Source: Sisyra terminalis | Lineage: Eukaryota > Arthropoda > Insecta > Neuroptera > Sisyridae | Assembly: GCA_958496175.1 (NCBI GenBank) | Contig: OY292278.1 | Coordinates: forward strand, 18,786,001 to 18,850,000 | Direction: 5' to 3' | DNA length: 64,000 bases | Shown here: piece after piece, positions 58,062 through 64,000 of the stretch | How the letters are laid out: each line of letters begins with the position of its first letter | Numbering within the stretch: the first letter of the stretch is position 1 | Notes under the pieces: generated by a model | What the model was told of the DNA's origin: nothing | Databases searched by the model: none | Seen by the model: only the letters and a program-made list of their open reading frames with translations | Position numbers and translations under genes: made by a program

Positions 58062-58612
58062 AAATATACACAAAATATCCGCAGAAAAAATATTCTCAAA
58101 ATAACCAAAAAATATCAGCATAAAATCCTCAAAATATCCGCTGAAAAAATATCCCCAAATATCTGCAAAATATCCTTCAAATATCCGCAAACTATCCGTA
58201 GATAAAACATTTTCAAAATATCCTAAAAATATCCACTAAATGACCTAAAATTTTATATCATCCAAATATTCACAAAACTTCCCCAAAATATTCTTAAAAT
58301 ATCCGCAGATAAAATATTCGCAGGTAAAGTATCCGTAAAATATCGGCAGATAAAATATCCGTCTAATATCTCCAAAATATCCGCAAAAATATCCATAAAA
58401 TATCCGTAAAAATATCCCCAAAATATTCACAAAATATCCACCAAATATTTGCAAAATATCTATAAAAAATCCTTAAAATATCCGCAAAAATCTTTGCCAA
58501 AATAGTTGCAAAATATCCGCAAAATAGCCACAAAAAATTCCGCAAAATATCCGTAGATAAAATATTCATAACATATTCGCCGATAAAATATCCGCAAAAT
58601 CATAACAAATCC
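58062..58612. repeat. Degenerate minisatellite of AAAATATCCGCA-like units
   Basis: About 550 bp consist of imperfect 11-24-bp units built on AAAATATCC followed by GCA, CCA or GTA, with interspersed AGATAAAATAT. Several dozen ATATCC cores can be counted by eye. Minus-strand frames through it give GYF-rich repeats (IFYGYFCGYF) with no sign of real coding. A SINE abuts its right end. Confidence 0.9.
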
Positions 58613-58715
58613 GTTACTTAAAAAATATCAAAAATTTGTTCGATACGAGATTCGAACTCAACACTTACCAGTTTTAAAGCAGCCACCTAGACCACTCGGT
58701 CACCAGTAGGCTTTT
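58613..58715 (-). mobile_element. tRNA-derived SINE, copy 7 (5' part)
   Basis: On the minus strand it reads AAAGCCTACTGGTGACCGAG, TGGTCTAGGTGGCTGC, TTTAAAACTGGTAAGTGTTG, AGTTCGAATCTCGTATCG and AACAAATTTTTGATAT. It has the clearest tRNA-like head in the window. The body ends where the minisatellite begins, so the minisatellite may have replaced or grown from the SINE tail. Confidence 0.85.
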
Positions 58716-60157
58716 TGGAAAAAAATCGAATACTTTTTTGTGTTTATTTGGATGCCCAAAAAGATTATATCAATTAGTAATAAAGGGACTACCGGAAGAA
58801 TTCTAAAATATTTATAAAATATTCAATATTGAATTTTACAATATTAAAATAAATGGTGTTATATGTCCTGAAATAAGTCTTAACGAACTCGTCAATAAAT
58901 AAAATAGATGTTAAAACAATAATATAAATTGGAGCTGCAATTTGAAGCGGACCCTGAAATAATTTTTATTTAGCCCAGTCCTAGCTATACGAGAATATAG
59001 ATTGATGTAGGGTTGACTTTAGTTATATCTTATTGACTTTTACAGAATCTTTGACTGCAAGGTGCCAATTTGACAAAATTAATTAAATTATTTTTTTTAA
59101 GATACTTTTATTTATGATTGTAAAATCAAATTGTTATCCTACATGAATCATCTTAGATTTTTGTTATTATTTTTGAAATAATAGATACAAAACGCTGCTC
59201 TTAACAACATCGATTTCTTTTTAACACAAAAACATTTATGAGAATTGAAAAAAATGATAAACATAGAATAATATTGGAAACTAAAGCTAGCCTAAAAATA
59301 ATGGCAATCATAAAATAATCTTACATTAATTTGAATATATAAACCTTCTTGATGTTTTCTCGAACAAGAGATTTGTTTTCTGGTCAAAACTAGGAACAGT
59401 TTTTATCTGAACAACCAAAAAGCTCTTTTTGTTTACAGCAGATAAATAAACTGTAGTTTAGGCAAATAACCAAGTAAAAAGACACTATTTGTTGCGCACT
59501 TTTTTATTGTATAATTTCGTTTTAAAAAATATAATAATATGGTGACTTTTCATTAATTTTTCACATATTTTAAATAACTGAAATAAATTCCGCATTCCCT
59601 CATAAGCTCAATGGTTTGCCTCATAAAAATACAATATAACATCAACAATAAAAGCTGTGTTCTTTGCATATAATTTTCTAAAAGAAGTCCTTGAGACTAA
59701 AGGAAAGACGATCATGTCGACATGGTTCCTTGTGTTTTACTTTCTTGCATCTTGCTTTTAAAAATGTAAAAAAAACGAAAAAAAAATATCATTGTGGGTG
59801 ACAGGCGATGAAAAGAAATGAAAAATGATGTTGGTGTCTTTTGTAATTTTACTTATTATTGTTGTATGTTTTTTACTTACGTTTTTTTTTTTGCGCTTTG
59901 CCCTTTCTTCTAAATGAGCCCATTTTCATAATGGAATCGTAAAAGATTGTTATAAAACTTCAAATATTTTTGACTGACAAATAAAAAGGACGAGTTTTCC
60001 GAAAGAAATTGAAATAAACTGTAAAATGAACATACGGGATAAACTCTCATTAAATATTTTTATGAAATATCCTCATTCGAGAACGTCAAGCTTTCTTACT
60101 TTTCATTTGAGCTAAGTCTCAAAAATCCGAAAGTTCTTCATTGATTACTTAAAGTAT
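58716..60157. other. Intergenic DNA without recognisable genes
   Basis: AT-rich, about 1.4 kb, no supported feature. Confidence 0.5.
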
Positions 60158-61148
60158 GTAGGGCAAGGTGGGGTTTAAAGGTCCAATTTTACTATTCCGT
60201 AGTATATTGTGAAAACCAACCCTTTTAATTTGAAACATATAATGCTAATCAAACAAACAAATATCTGACCATGTTTAATTCAATTTTTAACGGAATCATC
60301 TATATAGAAGTTTGCCATTTTACATTTTTTCTAGACCTTGTCGTCTGTCTCTTTTTGCCCCTTAGTAGGGACAAAGGGGACGGCTAAGGGGCAAAAAGGG
60401 CCCATATTTATTTTAAGTATTTAACAGGTGTTATAAATTAATAATAGTATTTGAATCAATGAAATATTTTAATATTTATAATATTTTAATTCTGGATTTT
60501 AATTTGGAAAATTTTATTACAGTCATTTTAAACATAACATAAAACTCTTTTCTTTATAATAATATTGACATTAATTGTAACATAAGTAATATTTTTCTAT
60601 ACCTATATCTTAACTTAATCAAATTCATTGTTTCCTAAATTACAATTATAACAAACGAAGTAACCGAACCCTCGGTTAGAAATACAGTTTTAATGGGCCC
60701 ATTGTTTGCAAAAATTCCGTTGAATCCAACCTTCACGTGGCTGGGTAAGGAAAAGGTCCACGTGGACCTTTTTACCCCACTTACGTTCAAGTATTTTTAC
60801 TAGGTTATAACTAGTTTCCTGTTTAAATTAGCTAAAAACTAATAATAAATCCTGAAATACCACTAAATCTCATATACTATTAAATTATGTTTTAGTCTAG
60901 TCAAAGCAATATTACTGCTGGAAAACGTAAAGAATAATAATTAAAAATTTTACTTTCGTAAAAATATCGAGGTGCTGTCGTAAATCTCCTATTTGTGATG
61001 TAGCTTAACTGCCAGGGTGGTCTGGAAATGCTTATTACACTTCCTCATCTCTACTATTATAGTTAAATTGAGCAATATGCCACTAGTATTTTAGATACTC
61101 ATGGTGGACCTTTATACCCGCGGACCTTTAAGCCCCTCGCTACCCTAC
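60158..61148. mobile_element. Non-autonomous ~1-kb element with terminal inverted repeats
   Basis: The left end GTAGGGCAAGGTGGGGTTTA and AAGGTCC match the reversed right end GTAGGGTAGCGAGGGGCTTA and AAGGTCC over about 27 bp. The interior has a strong palindrome at about 60350-60398 (TTTTTGCCCC ... GGGGCAAAAA) and GGTCCACGTGGACC near 60750, echoing the terminal AAGGTCC. No transposase frame is present. I cannot identify a clear target duplication or superfamily. Confidence 0.75.
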
Positions 61149-62494
61149 TTATTATTTTTTTATAAAACCGTATTACAATATTTCGAAAAAATGAACTTAA
61201 TTACTAACAATTATCTTTATAAATCAACCTTAAGTATATAACGACTCTTTATATCTACAATAGATCAGCTATATCTCGAGGATATTTGTTTTATTGTATA
61301 ACTTTCATTGTTATATAAACCGTACTTAAAGAAACTTCTTTTGGGAAATTTAACTAATAATTACAGACAAAGTCATCAGTATACTAATACATTGGAAAAC
61401 CATATCAGATTTTGTTGAAATGACATTAAAAACTGAAATTTCAACTTATCATAAAGTTATACAAGTCTAAATTTAAAACGATGTGCGAGTATTTATTCAT
61501 TTGTAGAAGATTATTGTACGATAGTGGGTATTTAACTTCAAATATTAATAGATTTAATCTCTGCTTTGTACGCTCAACTAAAGTTGACAACTTGTATTTA
61601 CAATATGATTTTATCTTATGCATACTAAATCTTCCATCTAGCTTCACTATTATAATCCATGTACTTATTTATATATGTGTATAAAACAGAGAAACATGAC
61701 TTACTATTAATTAATAAACCACATGAAAGCAAGATATAAAATATTACCCGTAATTAGTTTTATTTCAAAATATGCTTGCCTACAAAATATATTTTAAATA
61801 TCTTGAGTTTTAGTTAAAATAATTAATACGGAAATTTGCGTCGTGAAATGTTTGTATATAGGCATCAAATTGCAACTTGTTCAATTTATTTGGGAAATTT
61901 AAGAAAATATTTTGCAAGAGTAACATTTTTGTGCTCATTGATTCATATTTGAAGAGATAACATGATTAATACTCCTAATAATGATTGATACTATTCGTAT
62001 TCAGTTTTAATTCAGGTTTTTTTGATTAGCATGGAACAATATACGTAAATCAGAGTGGCACATTCATAATTTGCTGGGGTTGAGAAACTCTGGTATACTG
62101 GTTTACTTAAAATATGTATTTCAATATTCGTAATCTTACTCTTTATTTAACTGTTATGATGTATATCAGTATTAAAATTTCAAGTGTATATAATAATAAC
62201 TATATAGTCATTCCCCCTGAAATGTTTAAGTTCCTCCGTTTAATAGTGTATATCTTAATGATATAATGATAAAACTTCTTATGATTGTCAATGAGAAAAA
62301 AAAATTGAAAACATCCGTCAAAAAGAAAGAAGAAGAATCAGAATCTTACACTTGTTGAAAAGAGGATGTAGACTTATAGATAGACAGCATTGGATGGATT
62401 AGAACCTTGAAACCGGAAAACCGAAGCTGCCATAGAGCTGAAAACAGAAAATATAACTTTTACCTGCTTGTAAGATCCTGATTTATATTACAGA
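61149..62494. other. Intergenic DNA without recognisable genes
   Basis: AT-rich. Two overlapping frames of about 67 codons on opposite strands near 61441-61684 lack any family signature. Confidence 0.5.
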
Positions 62495-62757
62495 CTATAG
62501 ATTGGTGGTTTTTAACCAGGCTTTTAATCAGGTTTTTAATCGAACCCCAGACGGTTTGGTGAGTTAGTCTCACAGGTTCGACGGAGGTTACGACACAATC
62601 CTAACTAATATAATTTTGTGTACCTATGATATACACTTATTTTTTGAACTTGAAAACCTATAATTTATTTTTCTAATTAAGAATGGTTCGGTGAATGTTC
62701 ATTTGAACCAGGTGGAGGTTATTACCTCCAACAAGGTTAAGAAGCATTGCTATAGAG
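62495..62757. mobile_element. hAT-type MITE family D, copy 2, with 8-bp duplication
   Basis: The element spans 62503-62749. Its left end TGGTGGTTTTTAACC pairs with the right end GGTTAAGAAGCATTG. CTATAGAT (62495-62502) and CTATAGAG (62750-62757) are the target duplication, 7 of 8 identical. The interior GGTGAGTTAGTCTCACAGGT and TTATTACCTCCAACAAGG aligns with copy 1 at 49733-49944. Confidence 0.85.
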
Positions 62758-64000
62758 TATAGATATTGTACGAAATACATTATGCTGTTCTCATCATTGA
62801 CTATTTAATAGAAAGCTGATGTGAAAAATCTTGCACACTTGTGTCTTGTAAAATAAACATTGTAAAGGAATATTAAGGATTAATATGAATAACATGAACT
62901 TCTAAAGGATTAAATGATACATAGAGTTCTTAAAGTTGATTTTGTTATTAACTGTTTAATATATCTTGTTATATCAAAGGCATCAAAGCTCGAAGATCCT
63001 GAAAACGTTTACGAAGCTAAAGGTCGCTGATTCTTGTTATAGAAAAGAAAAACATTGCAAAAAACTTAACAAATTGAAATAGAATATTTATCTTATATAT
63101 TAAACGAGCTATTCTGGTATATATGTTTTGGATTTTGAAAACGGCTCTAACAATTTTGATGAAAATTTGAAATTTAATAGAATTATGTTTTTAAAGTTTA
63201 TCTGTAAAGTTGTCCTTTATGGGAAAACGCAAATTTCTACGAAAAACGGTTTTTTTTTGCGTCATCTGTTGAGGTGTGTTCATAATGAATATAATCGATA
63301 TAATCTGTGCTGGTTTGAATATAGACTAATTTCAACAATTAATTTCAAATTTTATTCAAATGTGACTGTTAAACAATTTTAAAATAAAAACAACCTATTA
63401 TCGAATTGCATTGTCAAAACGATATTTTGATATTTTGAACTTCAGCTTTTAGGTTTGCATTTTTTTGAAAGTATTATCTCCATAGTCAATTTTAATAGCT
63501 AAAATCGCTAAAATAAATAATAATAATAACTATTTACCTTCACGTGTTAAATATTTTTCGTTTGTATATCTATATAGCCAAAACATATTTGAATGAAATT
63601 TCATACAATTTTGTGAAATTTCAAACCGAGTTGAACTCAGTCGTCCAGGTATTAGTAACATATAGGATAAATTTGTTGAAAATTAAAAAAAAATACTAAA
63701 TATAAAAGTTTATATACAAAAGTACTTTCAAAAGAATTAAAGAATTGTTGGTAAAGAAACTATGGTACTTTTGTATGCATATAAGTTGTGCTTCCTAATA
63801 TGTAAGTAACAATAATCGGGTTTGTACTACAAAAATAAATATACGAACCATTAGTTTTAAATTTGAATTGATTTTCTTTTAATCAAATCATTGAACTTAT
63901 TTCTCATTTTATTGAAGTATAAAATGTTGATAAAAGGTGAAAAATGCTTAAATTATTAAAAAATTAATTAGCAATTAAGTTGGATTGCATGAAAAGTGAG
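62758..64000. other. Intergenic DNA to the window end
   Basis: AT-rich. An 84-codon frame at 63128-63382 has no recognisable features. Nothing else is supported. Confidence 0.5.

Noticed and set aside
58245..58569. GYF-repeat protein on the minus strand
   Set aside because: The frames are translations of a degenerate minisatellite, with no start context, splice sites or family match.

Overview
The window is a piece of nuclear DNA from an animal, almost certainly an insect. The evidence is very AT-rich sequence, short GT-AG introns (56-65 bp) mixed with multi-kilobase ones, four multi-exon genes whose proteins most resemble insect versions of known families, and intergenic DNA packed with LINE, SINE, MITE, hAT and Tc1 relics. 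I cannot name the order with confidence. There are no bacterial-type genes, operons or CRISPR arrays.

Genes, left to right. (1) 12.2-16.6 kb, plus strand: a TBC1D25 (OATL1)-type Rab GTPase-activating protein, 7 coding exons, about 1020 residues. (2) 18.6-31.1 kb, minus strand: a beta-PIX / RtGEF (ARHGEF7)-type Rac/Cdc42 exchange factor with SH3, DH, PH, a large extra exon, the GIT-binding region and a C-terminal coiled coil. An unannotated alternative last exon seems to lie in its last intron. (3) 35.5-36.0 kb, plus strand: Mediator subunit MED11, 2 exons. (4) 38.4-41.0 kb, minus strand: a zinc-type homocysteine S-methyltransferase, 5 exons. The four genes act in unrelated processes (autophagic and endosomal trafficking, Rho-family signalling, transcription, methionine metabolism), and nothing suggests coordinated function.

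The remaining DNA (about 0-12 kb and 41-64 kb, plus the long introns) is gene-poor. It holds a 5'-truncated Jockey-like retrotransposon with its target-site duplication, inserted in an intron of the PIX gene. It also holds a short RTE-like LINE tail with a 14-bp duplication, and at least seven copies of one tRNA-derived SINE. There are several families of short inverted-repeat elements (called A, B, C, D and H below), two hAT-type insertions with 8-9-bp duplications, a decayed Tc1/mariner element with TA duplication, a ~1-kb terminal-inverted-repeat element, a minisatellite, and three recent tandem duplications of 73, 89 and 93 bp. Two small GC-richer islands (51.3 kb and 57.0 kb) in the 3' gene desert could be unannotated exons or promoters.

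I found no clear previously undescribed multi-gene system. The most rewarding leads are the alternative PIX C-terminus, the SINE family, the TATA-driven small reading frame near 57 kb and the nested foldback near 52 kb.
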